The position numbers and the translations under genes are program-made. DNA of 25,644 bases from CAMAXB01 sp041746615 (GTDB lineage: Bacteria; Verrucomicrobiota; Verrucomicrobiia; Opitutales; Opitutaceae). The DNA lies in NCBI GenBank assembly GCA_041746615.1, contig JBGTGS010000049.1, forward strand, positions 1 to 25,644, read 5' to 3'. Under the pieces are notes generated by a model. That model searched no databases, was not told the DNA's origin, and saw only the letters and a program-made list of their open reading frames with translations. Of this stretch, positions 14,668 through 22,867 are shown piece after piece (position 1 is the stretch's first letter; the number at the start of each line of letters is the position of its first letter).

Positions 14668-16263
14668 ATGCGTCCTTTACCCTTCCTCCTCCTTTGCAGC
14701 ATTACGGCACTCTCGTTGTCCGCGTCCACCCCGCATCCGCCGAATATCCTCGTGATCGTCGCGGATGACCTGGGTTACAGCGACCTCGGTTGCTACGGTG
14801 GAGAAGTCAGTACGCCAAACCTGGACCGCCTCGCTCGCGAGGGCCTGCGTCTGCCGCGGTTCTACAACGGCGGCATGTGCGTCGTCACGCGTGCCTCGTT
14901 GCTCACCGGCCAGTGGTGGCCGCGTGCCTTGCCGGGATTCCGCGAAGCCCCGCTCGTATCTGAACACCTTCAGCGTGAGGGATACCGCACCGCTCTCATC
15001 GGGAAGTGGCACCTCCCCGGGCATCCGCTCGACCGTGGCTTCGACCACTTCTACGGCTTTCTCAAAGGCTTCGCCAATCACTTCAAGGACGAGAACCTGT
15101 TGGACCGCCAGCCAGTCACGGATTCTGCCCCGGACTACTACAGCAGCGACGCTTTCAGCGATCGCGCGATTGCCTTCATCAATGGCGAAGCGGCTGTCCC
15201 GGCCACGCCGGACCAGCCATTCTTCCTCTATCTCAGCTACCAGGCCCCGCACAACCCGCTTCAGGCCCCGCGCGAAGATATCATGAAATACCGCGGTCGC
15301 TACCTCGAGGGCTGGCAGGCGATTCGCGAAGCGCGCTTCGCCCGCCAGAAACAACTGGGGCTGGTTTCACCTGAAGCCAGGCTGCCCGATTACCCGCAGA
15401 ATCTGCCGGACTGGGATACGCTCACGGCCGCACAACGCGACCTTGAGGATCTGCGCATGGCAACCTACGCAGCGATGGTCGACCGCATGGACCAGGGCAT
15501 TGGCCGCGTCCTCGACGCACTGGATGCTCGCGGGGAACTCGACCGCACCCTCGTGCTCTTCATGAGCGATAATGGGCCCGATTCGTTTTCCGTGATGGAC
15601 GCAGTCATGCTGGGACGTGGGAAACTCCCCGGCGAACCCGATTCCAATTACCAACCCGGCACCGGTTGGGCCTACGCGAGCGTGACCCCCTTGCGCCTCT
15701 ACAAGATCAGCCAGCACGCGGGCGGCACCACCACCGGGGCCATCGCGTGGTGGCCCGGACACACCGGCCAGCCTGGCCGCATTTCCGCTACGCCGGTGCA
15801 CGTGGTCGACGTGTTGCCCACCCTTCTCGAAATTGCGAAGACCGATCAGAACCGACCCGCGGTGGCCGGCGAGTCCTTTGTCCCCCTCCTCCAGGGAACC
15901 GACTGGCACCGCACCGGGCCTCTCTATTTCCAATTCAGGGATAACCGCGCCATCCGCACCGAGGAATGGACGCTGGTCGAGGTCGATGGTGCGGGCTGGG
16001 AGCTCTTCTCCACCCGCACTGATGCCTTCGAAAACCACAATCTCGCCGCGCACCACCCTGAGGTCGTCGCCACGCTCGCGGCGCGCTGGCTCGACTGGTG
16101 GCGAACCGAAAACCAATCCCCCGGCTATGAGCCGATATCCACCCAGACCAGCCCGCACTACAAACCCCAAGGCGATCGCGGATCCGGTAAACCCTACGTC
16201 CCCAGCGCCATGCCCGACCACCTCACGGATCGCTTCCCGCTGCCGGGCTCGAATCGCCGCTAA
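14668..16263 (+). CDS. Exported sulfatase (S1 type) with altered active-site signature
   Basis: The protein has 531 residues with a signal peptide (about 1-19). It is a type I sulfatase of the alkaline-phosphatase superfamily: VADDLGYSDLGCYGG with metal ligands Asp33 and Asp34, GKWHLPGHP with Lys113 and His115, SYQAPHNP with His195, MSDNGPDS with Asp301-Asn302, and LYKISQHAGG near 344-353. Family members remove sulfate esters from glycans in the periplasm. The catalytic Cys71 is present, but the signature reads CVVTR instead of the usual CxPSR/CxPTR, with Val at the Pro position; the following ASLLTG is normal. Conversion of Cys71 to formylglycine therefore deserves a check. The start directly follows a pyrimidine-rich leader with no Shine-Dalgarno. 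The unknown exported gene follows after 83 nt on the same strand. The sulfated substrate is unknown. Confidence 0.92.
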   Translation: MRPLPFLLLCSITALSLSASTPHPPNILVIVADDLGYSDLGCYGGEVSTPNLDRLAREGLRLPRFYNGGMCVVTRASLLTGQWWPRALPGFREAPLVSEHLQREGYRTALIGKWHLPGHPLDRGFDHFYGFLKGFANHFKDENLLDRQPVTDSAPDYYSSDAFSDRAIAFINGEAAVPATPDQPFFLYLSYQAPHNPLQAPREDIMKYRGRYLEGWQAIREARFARQKQLGLVSPEARLPDYPQNLPDWDTLTAAQRDLEDLRMATYAAMVDRMDQGIGRVLDALDARGELDRTLVLFMSDNGPDSFSVMDAVMLGRGKLPGEPDSNYQPGTGWAYASVTPLRLYKISQHAGGTTTGAIAWWPGHTGQPGRISATPVHVVDVLPTLLEIAKTDQNRPAVAGESFVPLLQGTDWHRTGPLYFQFRDNRAIRTEEWTLVEVDGAGWELFSTRTDAFENHNLAAHHPEVVATLAARWLDWWRTENQSPGYEPISTQTSPHYKPQGDRGSGKPYVPSAMPDHLTDRFPLPGSNRR

Positions 16264-16346
16264 TCGCCCTGCTCCGGTGAAATTCTCCTCCCCGGTTGCG
16301 CCGCTTATTTTTGCTGCGTGCCTCTGACCCCAACCCTGCTTCCACG

Positions 16347-17723
16347 ATGCGTCTCCGCCTCATCGCCGCCGGTTTGATGCCTGGCTGTCTGATCCTTCCC
16401 GGATCGGCCACCCTTCGCGCTCAGGAGGTGCCGCCACCCGGTGGTGAAGTTGTGATGATGGACGCTTTTAATGTGACCGCGTATGGCGGTCAGATAAAGA
16501 TCGTGGATGGGTTCACGGGCAAGGAATACCGCGGCAACAACGATCTGATTTTCAATTTCGCGCGGTCGTTCAATCCGATCCTAATCGGTTTCCACAAGCG
16601 GCTCGTCCTCGACGAGGTCGAACACATGAATTTCCGCCTGGAACTGGGAAGCCGGTTTGAGGCCGAGATGAACGTGCTGTGCCGCCAGTTCGAGTTTCGC
16701 CGTTTCGAGCTGGATCGGTCGAGCTGGTTGACGCGCGAGCGGTCCATCGTGGGGCGGTTGATCAAGGAGCCGTTTTTTCGCATCGAGGCACTGGTCGTGT
16801 GGAACCTCGACAAGCTCAACACGATGGCGCCGGAAAAACCCCGGAACAAATTCGCCGCAGACATACGCTACCGCGAAGAGAGCAAGACCTGGGAACGGCG
16901 GATCCTGACGGACTGGTCGGTTTCCTTTGTCCGCAATCCCAACCGGATCAACGGAGTGTTCCAGACAAGCAAGCAGCAGGGGCTCAATCTCGACACCCTG
17001 GCGGGGTTTCACTTCATCGAAACCGGATTGCCGGCCGATGTGCCGCCCCACGCTTTCCGGGACGTCAAGTTGACCTACCCGATCTTTTACAGCGAAGCGG
17101 AATCAGGCGCGGAGATGCTCCGGCATCTGCAGGAAAGACTCATCGCCAATCTCTATTTCATTTATGACCCCTTCAGCTGGGTGGCGCGCCGGGACACCCG
17201 GTTTCGGGGCGGCTTCCTGCGCGAGATCAGAGAGCACATTGAGAGACAAAATCTCTACGTGAACGACCGGAAGGAATTCGACGGGGTCCTGGCCCAATTC
17301 CTTTCCGACGTGGTGACGATCAAGACCCAGGGTGCCGAGGAAATTTATTCCCTGCAGATGCTGCAAAAGCGACTGGGGGAATCGCCCCGCTGGCTGGGCG
17401 TCAAGCTCGACCTTCTCAATTGGAGCCCGGGTGAGAAACGCCAGGCCAGGGATGTGCCGGAGTCCGTGATGCAACTGGGCGCCGGCAACCTGCGGGGGTT
17501 TCGCTACGTGCTGATCGACGCCTATCAGCGGTTTGGTGACGGTTTGGTTGATCAGATCCGGGCGCAGTTATTGGCTCAAAAGAGCACGCGTCAAAAAATC
17601 GAGGGCATGGAAATGATGCGGGGAATCATTTCCGAAATGTCAGGCATGCCTTACAATGAATTCGCGAAACGGGCCGTACGGGTGCAGCAGGACCAACTGG
17701 CCCGCCACAGAATCACCCCGTAG
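16347..17723 (+). CDS. Exported protein of unknown function with TonB-box-like N-terminus
   Basis: The ATG at 16347 gives 458 residues with a signal peptide (cleavage near LRA-Q, residue 25); an upstream in-frame ATG would add a polar leader and overlap no useful motif. Immediately after the signal is EVVMMDAFNVTA (34-45), which resembles the TonB-box-like segments (E-V-V-x-L-x-x-F-x-V-x-A) seen at the start of TonB-dependent receptors in Opitutae-type genomes. The rest is not a 22-strand barrel: it is a mixed protein with many charged residues (FRFELDR-like repeats of Arg, Glu, Phe at about 90-140) and no recognised catalytic motif. Residues FNFARSFNPILIGFHKRLVL and YFIYDPFSWVARRDTRF may help a family search. 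It ends 21 nt from the convergent SGNH gene and probably shares a transcript with sulfatase 1. Confidence 0.78.
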   Translation: MRLRLIAAGLMPGCLILPGSATLRAQEVPPPGGEVVMMDAFNVTAYGGQIKIVDGFTGKEYRGNNDLIFNFARSFNPILIGFHKRLVLDEVEHMNFRLELGSRFEAEMNVLCRQFEFRRFELDRSSWLTRERSIVGRLIKEPFFRIEALVVWNLDKLNTMAPEKPRNKFAADIRYREESKTWERRILTDWSVSFVRNPNRINGVFQTSKQQGLNLDTLAGFHFIETGLPADVPPHAFRDVKLTYPIFYSEAESGAEMLRHLQERLIANLYFIYDPFSWVARRDTRFRGGFLREIREHIERQNLYVNDRKEFDGVLAQFLSDVVTIKTQGAEEIYSLQMLQKRLGESPRWLGVKLDLLNWSPGEKRQARDVPESVMQLGAGNLRGFRYVLIDAYQRFGDGLVDQIRAQLLAQKSTRQKIEGMEMMRGIISEMSGMPYNEFAKRAVRVQQDQLARHRITP

Positions 17724-17744
17724 CCGGACCGAATTCCAAATGCT

Positions 17745-18845
17745 TCAAAGCCCCAGCGCCTTGCGCAGCACGGGCTCGAAGACGCCGGCCTGGCGCATGA
17801 AACCGAGATCGCTCGGGTGGGAACCATCGGTGGTCGCCTCACTGTCGTGTCCGAGCAAGTCGTCCCCGGGAATATAATGGAGGTTCTTCATTCCCTCGTT
17901 CACCAGCGCGTCGTAGCATTCCCGCAGGGCGGCATGGTTGTCGGTGTGGTGCTGGTTGCGTTCGGGAAGGATCCAGGCGTTGGTGTTTCGGCGGTCCTCC
18001 ACGAGGACAATGGGTGTGTCGGGCCGCGCCGCCCGCAGTTGCTTTACCAGGGGGATGCACCGTTCCCGGATCAGGGCGGCGTTCATGTTGGGCAGGCAGT
18101 CGATCACGTACACGGCGGCGTCAATCAGGATAAGATATTCGCCGACGGCGGCGTCCATGCGTCCGTTGCCGCCGAAGCCGAAATTGATGGTGGGACGGTC
18201 GAAACGCCGGCCAAGAATTGCGGTGTGCACCATGCCCGGGCGCGAGGCGCTGGCACCGTGGTTGATCGAGGTGCCGTAGAAGACGATGGGCTTCTCCTTG
18301 CGGGGAGGCAGCATTTCGAAGCGTGCGGTGGGAGGCACCCCGAGCGACAGTGACTCGATGCCGTTGCGCAAGGGAAGGTAGACGGCGTATTCGCGCAGGC
18401 CCGGGGTGAGCCCGTTGATGATCAGCTGGCGAACCTCCTGACTGTTGGGGCGGGTGACCCCCACCCAGCGCCAACGATCCTCGTGATCGCGCGCATAAAG
18501 GTCCAGGCCGCTTGAGCCGATTGCGGTCATATTGGGGTTGGTGAGCTGGCTCTTCAGCAGCGCATAGTGCGCCCAGATGGCTGGTGCATCCGTGCGGAAG
18601 CGGACCATCATCCCGGTGGGGTCCCGGCTCAAGTTCCAGACCGCGTCGGTGACCTTGCCCTCCGCCGACGCGGGAAAGCGGTCAAACCAGCGTTTTCTTT
18701 CCAACTCATCGAAGGCCCGGCCTTCCACTCCCCAGTCGGTGACATCGTACCAGGAGAGCGGCGGTTCAGCCGGTTGGGCTGAGGCCGCAAGGCCGGCCAT
18801 TGTGAACACTAACGCGAGGAGAAGAGAGGGTAGTGGGTGGTGCAT
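17745..18845 (-). CDS. Exported SGNH/GDSL esterase with N-terminal GxDLY domain
   Basis: The protein has 366 residues with a signal peptide (cleavage near ASA-Q, residue 23). The first domain (about 30-180) contains GSSGLDLYARD at 110-120, the hallmark of the GxDLY domain that precedes GDSL lipases of this type. The second domain is an SGNH hydrolase: YGTSINHGASASRPGM at 190-205 with nucleophile Ser193, the oxyanion-hole region GFGGNGRMD (223-231) and CLPNMN (250-255), and the acid-base pair DGSHPSD with Asp340 and His343. Family members deacetylate or de-esterify carbohydrates, which fits the neighbouring sulfatases. The gene is divergent from the sulfatase-DUF1080 gene across a 314-bp region with an operator-like inverted repeat. 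The acyl group removed is not known. Confidence 0.9.
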   Translation of the reverse strand: MHHPLPSLLLALVFTMAGLAASAQPAEPPLSWYDVTDWGVEGRAFDELERKRWFDRFPASAEGKVTDAVWNLSRDPTGMMVRFRTDAPAIWAHYALLKSQLTNPNMTAIGSSGLDLYARDHEDRWRWVGVTRPNSQEVRQLIINGLTPGLREYAVYLPLRNGIESLSLGVPPTARFEMLPPRKEKPIVFYGTSINHGASASRPGMVHTAILGRRFDRPTINFGFGGNGRMDAAVGEYLILIDAAVYVIDCLPNMNAALIRERCIPLVKQLRAARPDTPIVLVEDRRNTNAWILPERNQHHTDNHAALRECYDALVNEGMKNLHYIPGDDLLGHDSEATTDGSHPSDLGFMRQAGVFEPVLRKALGL

Positions 18846-19159
18846 GATGGAATGGTGGAATATATTGGACCGTATGTCACTAAGCCAGCATGATTCGGAT
18901 CATGCGTGCGACCCTTGAGAAACCACGATTGCCTGACCGACTTTCCTTGGAGCCTTTTCGGGTGGAGGTGCCGATTGGGTTTGATGCAACTGCTGGCGCG
19001 CCAGGTTGCCCGCGACCGACTCGTGATCTGGCTATTGCAATCTTCCCCCCGGCCCCTTTTTGACAAGGATTGACTGTTATAAGAATCGATTCACAGTCGC
19101 GTTCCCTTTTCACCCCGGTCCTGTCCCCAATGGGTGTTTCCATCCCTAACCCTGACTCT
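18846..19159. other. Divergent intergenic region upstream of the SGNH esterase and sulfatase 2
   Basis: This 314-bp stretch holds no convincing gene. It contains the inverted repeat and -10-like element described separately at the SGNH side. At the sulfatase side, TTGACA (19060-19065) and TATAAG (19078-19083) both occur but are only 12 nt apart, too close for a standard sigma-70 promoter, so none is called there. Confidence 0.6.
18859..18905 (-). promoter_or_regulatory. Possible SGNH esterase promoter with operator-like inverted repeat
   Basis: On the minus strand TATATT (18859-18864) is a good -10 match, 14 nt before the ATG, which implies a very short leader. The -35 region 17 nt further upstream is poor. 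A perfect inverted repeat, GCATGAT-TCGG-ATCATGC (18888-18905), lies where an activator or repressor would bind just upstream of the -35 position. The palindrome is seen directly; the regulatory role is inferred. Confidence 0.4.
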
Positions 19160-21178
19160 ATGAAAAACCCTGTCTTCCTGAAAAATCTTTTTAGCCCGAT
19201 CATCCTCTTGGCGTTCCTGGTTGGCTTCCTTTTTGCGGACGAAGCCGCCGCGCAGAACCGGCCCAATGTGGTGCTGATCATCTCCGACGATCACGCCTGG
19301 GGTGATTATGGTTTCATGGGTCATGAGCACATCAAAACCCCGCACTTGGATCGTTTGGCGGAGCAGAGTCTGTTGATGACGAGGGGGTATGTTCCGGTCA
19401 GCCTGTGCCGCCCGTCGCTGGCATCGATGGCGACAGGGCTTTATCCTCATCAGCACTGGATCACGGGCAATGATCCCAATCCGGCAGCACGTGATGCGGC
19501 CGGAGGGCGGCCGGCGGCGGATCAGCCCTACGTTGACCGCATGGCCGAGCTGCCGACGATCGCACGGCTGCTGGGTGAGGTGGGGTATCTCTCGCATCAG
19601 TCAGGCAAATGGTGGGAAGGGCATCCAAGTGTTGGCGGGTTTACGCACGCCATGACCCACGGAGATCCAACTCGTGGAGGTCGTCACGGGGATGTGGGAC
19701 TGGCCATTGGGCGGAGTGGCATGGAACCGGTTTTTGAGTTCATCGAACATGCGGTGGATGAGGAAAAACCCTTCTTTGTCTGGTATGCCCCCTTTTTGCC
19801 GCACACGCCCCACAACCCGCCGGATCGCTTGCTTGAGAAATACACCGCCGCCGGTCGGCCGATTGAACTGGCGCGTTATTACGCCATGGTTGACTGGTTC
19901 GATGAAACGTGTGGCGAACTCCTCAACTACATCGATGGAAAAGGGCTGGGTGATAATACCATCATCCTTTATGTGACCGACAATGGCTGGATCCAGCTCA
20001 CGCCCGACATGGAGGTGCCGGGGACCTGGCGGAAGGAAGGCTATGGACCCCGGTCAAAGCGGAGCCCGCATGAGGGGGGCATACGCACGCCCATCATGGT
20101 TCGTTGGACCGGCCAGGTGGAGCCCCTGAGGGACGATCAGAATCTGGCCAGCAGCATCGATTTGATGCCGACCATCCTGCGTGCCGTTGGGCTGGAGCCC
20201 TCCGCGGATTTACCGGGCATCAATTTGCTGAATCGCGGGGCGGTGGAGGCGAGAGACGCGGTGTTCGGGGACATCTACGGGCACGACATGCCCGCGCCGA
20301 TCGAGGAACCGCTCAAGGGGATTTATTATCGGTGGGTGATTGCGCGGGACTGGAAGCTGATTGCACCCAATCCCGATCTTGCTCCTGAAGTTTTCGTCGG
20401 TGATTCGATTGTGGCCAGGCATGAAGGCATTGAGCTCTACAATCTGAAGGAGGATCCGCATGAGATGAACAATCTTGCGAAAGAGCAGCCCGGGCGCGTG
20501 AGGCGCCTGCAGGACCGGCTCGATGACTGGCTCCCGCTGCCCGACGTTGGGTTCAAGCCGATCTTCAACGGTAAGAACCTCGATGGCTGGAAAGGCGACC
20601 GGGGGCTCTGGCGGGTTGAGGACGGCATGATCGTTGGGAAAACCACCGCGGATGCTCCTCTAAAGTCGAATACGTTCCTGATCTGGAGCGAGGGCGAGCC
20701 GGCGGATTTCGAGCTCCGCTTCCAGTATCGCATCGTTTCAGAATCGGCCAATTCGGGGGTACAGGTGCGGTCGCAGGTATTGGACGGCGGCGTGGTCGCC
20801 GGTTATCAGCCGGACATCGCGACCGTCGACTGGATCACCGGCATCCTCTACGAGGAGAAGGGCCGGGGAATCCTGGCGCGGCGGGGGCAGCGCATCCGCA
20901 TCGATTCCCAAGGCGAGAAGCATGTGGAGCGCTTTGCCGAGGAGGCGGACCTTTTCCAGCATATCGCTCCGCATGACGCCTGGACCGATTACCAGGTGAC
21001 CGCCAAGGGGAATACGCTTCGCACGAAAATCAACGGAGCGTTGATGCACGAGTTGATTGACGAAAGCGACAAGGCCCGCTCCTCGGGCGTGATCGCATTC
21101 CAACTCCATACCGGTCCCCCGATGGAGATTCACTTTCGCGACATCAAACTCAAGACGCTGGAGTCGGGACGCCGCTGA
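19160..21178 (+). CDS. Exported sulfatase fused to a DUF1080 domain
   Basis: The ATG at 19160 starts a 672-residue protein with a signal peptide (about 1-32); a 30-residue upstream extension is not signal-like. Residues 33 to about 455 are a type I sulfatase: ISDDHAWGDYG with Asp43-Asp44, VTDNGW as the later metal site, and a C-terminal YNLKEDPHEMNNLA motif usual in S1 sulfatases. The active-site signature reads CRPSLASMATG with Cys83, so the Arg of CxPSR is Leu87, and the usual GKWH motif is GKWWEG with Lys150. I recall both changes from a recurring sulfatase subgroup, which would make them lineage features rather than damage. Residues 465-669 are a DUF1080 domain (IFNGKNLDGWKG start, IHFRDIKLK end), the family also called 3-keto-disaccharide hydrolase. 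The fusion would combine desulfation with cleavage or binding of a glycan. A Gfo/Idh/MocA gene follows after 208 nt. Confidence 0.92.
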   Translation: MKNPVFLKNLFSPIILLAFLVGFLFADEAAAQNRPNVVLIISDDHAWGDYGFMGHEHIKTPHLDRLAEQSLLMTRGYVPVSLCRPSLASMATGLYPHQHWITGNDPNPAARDAAGGRPAADQPYVDRMAELPTIARLLGEVGYLSHQSGKWWEGHPSVGGFTHAMTHGDPTRGGRHGDVGLAIGRSGMEPVFEFIEHAVDEEKPFFVWYAPFLPHTPHNPPDRLLEKYTAAGRPIELARYYAMVDWFDETCGELLNYIDGKGLGDNTIILYVTDNGWIQLTPDMEVPGTWRKEGYGPRSKRSPHEGGIRTPIMVRWTGQVEPLRDDQNLASSIDLMPTILRAVGLEPSADLPGINLLNRGAVEARDAVFGDIYGHDMPAPIEEPLKGIYYRWVIARDWKLIAPNPDLAPEVFVGDSIVARHEGIELYNLKEDPHEMNNLAKEQPGRVRRLQDRLDDWLPLPDVGFKPIFNGKNLDGWKGDRGLWRVEDGMIVGKTTADAPLKSNTFLIWSEGEPADFELRFQYRIVSESANSGVQVRSQVLDGGVVAGYQPDIATVDWITGILYEEKGRGILARRGQRIRIDSQGEKHVERFAEEADLFQHIAPHDAWTDYQVTAKGNTLRTKINGALMHELIDESDKARSSGVIAFQLHTGPPMEIHFRDIKLKTLESGRR

Positions 21179-21386
21179 GTGACGCGACCTCAGACCCTGC
21201 TGGGTGGGCTGACGAAGTGTCCCTGGACATGCCCCCGCCCCCGTGGGACGAATAATCATGGTTTAAGAGTTTTTCGGGGAAGAGAGTTGCTTCCCCCTGA
21301 CGCTTGTCTTTCGCTAAAGATTGAATGGCTTTCGCCGGCACCAAGTCACAGCCTTGGTTGAGTTTATAGCGCAGCTTTCCCTACCC

Positions 21387-22745
21387 ATGATCCCATCCTC
21401 CTCCGATTCCTCCCGCCGTCGGTTTCTCAAGAATTCTGCGCTGGTCCTGGCCGCGCCCCTGATTCTGCCCCGGCGGGTTTGGGCGCAGAACTCCGCCCCT
21501 AGCGGGCGGCTTACCTTGGGTTGCATCGGGACAGGCAGGATGATGACCAATCATTTCAACAACTTTCTCCACCGGGATGACGTTGAGGTGCTCGCGGTGT
21601 GCGATGTCGACACCACCCGTCGTGAGCATGCGCGCGATCGTGTGAACAAGACCTACAGCGAGGCTGCCGGGACCACCTACCGGGGGGTCACGGTTCACAA
21701 CGATTTCCGCGAAATCTTGGCACGCCCGGATATCGACGCCGTCGTTATCGCCACACCCGATCATTGGCATGCCTACATGGCGATTGCCGCGGTCAACGCG
21801 GGCAAGGATGTCTATTGCGAGAAACCGCTCACTTATAACATCCATGAGGCGGTCAAGCTCATGCAGGCCGTGCGCCGGACCAACCGGGTTTTGCAGACCG
21901 GCTCGCAGCAACGTTCATTGAAGGAGTTTCGCACCGCAGCCGAGCTTGTGCGCAACGGTGTCCTCGGCCGGATTACCGGCGTCCATGTTTCCTTTGGCGA
22001 TCCGGCGGCGCCTTACGAGGAGCCGGCGGAGGAACTTGAGCCGGGGCTCGACTGGGATTTCTGGTGCGGTCCGGGGCCGTTGGTGAATTACAGCCCCTTT
22101 CTCAGCCCGCGTGGCATGCACACGCACTTTCCCGACTGGCGCAAGACCTGGGAGTTTGGCGGCGGCATGATCACGGATTGGGGCGCGCATCACATTGATA
22201 TTGTACAGTGGGCGCTCGATGCGGATGCCAGCGGTCCCATCGCGGTGCGTGCGCCGGAGAATTGGGAGACGGCCAAGCGTGGCGCCCAACTCATATATCC
22301 CAATGATGTGGCGATCACCCACGTGCGTGGCAAGGGGGTGTCTTTTTATGGCACCGAGGGTGAGGTGCACGTCAACCGGGGCAAGTTTGAGCTGATCATG
22401 GATGGCAAGACGGTTCACAGGTTCTGGGACCGGGCGGCGGATCCTGGCACTTCGATGGACCGGGAAGTTATCCTTACCCAGCGCGAGTATCTCAAGGATG
22501 CGAAGGTCAGGCTCTACGAGAGCTCGAGCCACTTCCAGGATTTCATGGACTGCGTGCAGACGCGGAACCGGCCGATTTGCGACGTGGAAATCGGGGCGCG
22601 TTCGGTGATTGCCTGCCACCTGATGAATCTGGGCTACCGCTATGGGGCCAACGTCAGCTGGGATCCGCAGCGAAACCGGTTCACGCGCGGTGGGAACCGC
22701 CGGTGGTTGACGCGCGACCGTTATCGCAACGACTGGAAAGTCTGA
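21387..22745 (+). CDS. Second Tat-exported Gfo/Idh/MocA-family oxidoreductase
   Basis: The ATG at 21387 gives 452 residues beginning with a twin-arginine signal (SSRRRFLKNSA, 8-18, then a hydrophobic stretch ending near VWAQ). The NAD(P)-binding domain shows LGCIGTGRMMTNHF (44-57), ATPDHWHAYMA (122-132) and CEKPLT with Glu145-Lys146-Pro147. The C-terminal domain carries ITDWGAHHIDIVQWAL, with His268 or His269 as the likely catalytic residue. The protein is clearly related to the oxidoreductase at 7001-8299 but differs in the loop regions and C-terminus, so a different substrate is likely. Export by Tat implies cofactor loading before transport. It follows the sulfatase-DUF1080 gene on the same strand after 208 nt; the pairing fits a 3-keto-glycoside route, in which this family makes the keto sugar and DUF1080 cleaves it. 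Confidence 0.93.
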   Translation: MIPSSSDSSRRRFLKNSALVLAAPLILPRRVWAQNSAPSGRLTLGCIGTGRMMTNHFNNFLHRDDVEVLAVCDVDTTRREHARDRVNKTYSEAAGTTYRGVTVHNDFREILARPDIDAVVIATPDHWHAYMAIAAVNAGKDVYCEKPLTYNIHEAVKLMQAVRRTNRVLQTGSQQRSLKEFRTAAELVRNGVLGRITGVHVSFGDPAAPYEEPAEELEPGLDWDFWCGPGPLVNYSPFLSPRGMHTHFPDWRKTWEFGGGMITDWGAHHIDIVQWALDADASGPIAVRAPENWETAKRGAQLIYPNDVAITHVRGKGVSFYGTEGEVHVNRGKFELIMDGKTVHRFWDRAADPGTSMDREVILTQREYLKDAKVRLYESSSHFQDFMDCVQTRNRPICDVEIGARSVIACHLMNLGYRYGANVSWDPQRNRFTRGGNRRWLTRDRYRNDWKV

Positions 22746-22767
22746 TCGGGTTGGAGACCGCCGGGTC

Positions 22768-22786
22768 CCGTGAGGCCTGCTCACGG
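22768..22786 (+). terminator. Hairpin between the oxidoreductase and deoC
   Basis: CCGTGAG-GCCTG-CTCACGG is a perfect seven-pair stem, 22 nt beyond the oxidoreductase stop codon. No T-run follows. It could separate the carbohydrate genes from the deoC operon, by Rho-dependent or weak intrinsic termination. Confidence 0.4.
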
Positions 22787-22867
22787 CGAGCCGGGCGCAC
22801 GTTGATTGCGAGGGTCTGGGGATCGGATTCGCTGAGATTGCTTGGCTTCATATCGGGGCGGGGAATA

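Noticed and set aside
19060..19083. TTGACA and TATAAG as a promoter for sulfatase 2
   Set aside because: The spacer is only 12 nt, too short for a standard sigma-70 promoter.
22577..22867. Upstream extension of deoC by 97 residues
   Set aside because: It overlaps the preceding oxidoreductase gene in another frame and does not resemble the aldolase family; the start at 22868 matches the long-type length.
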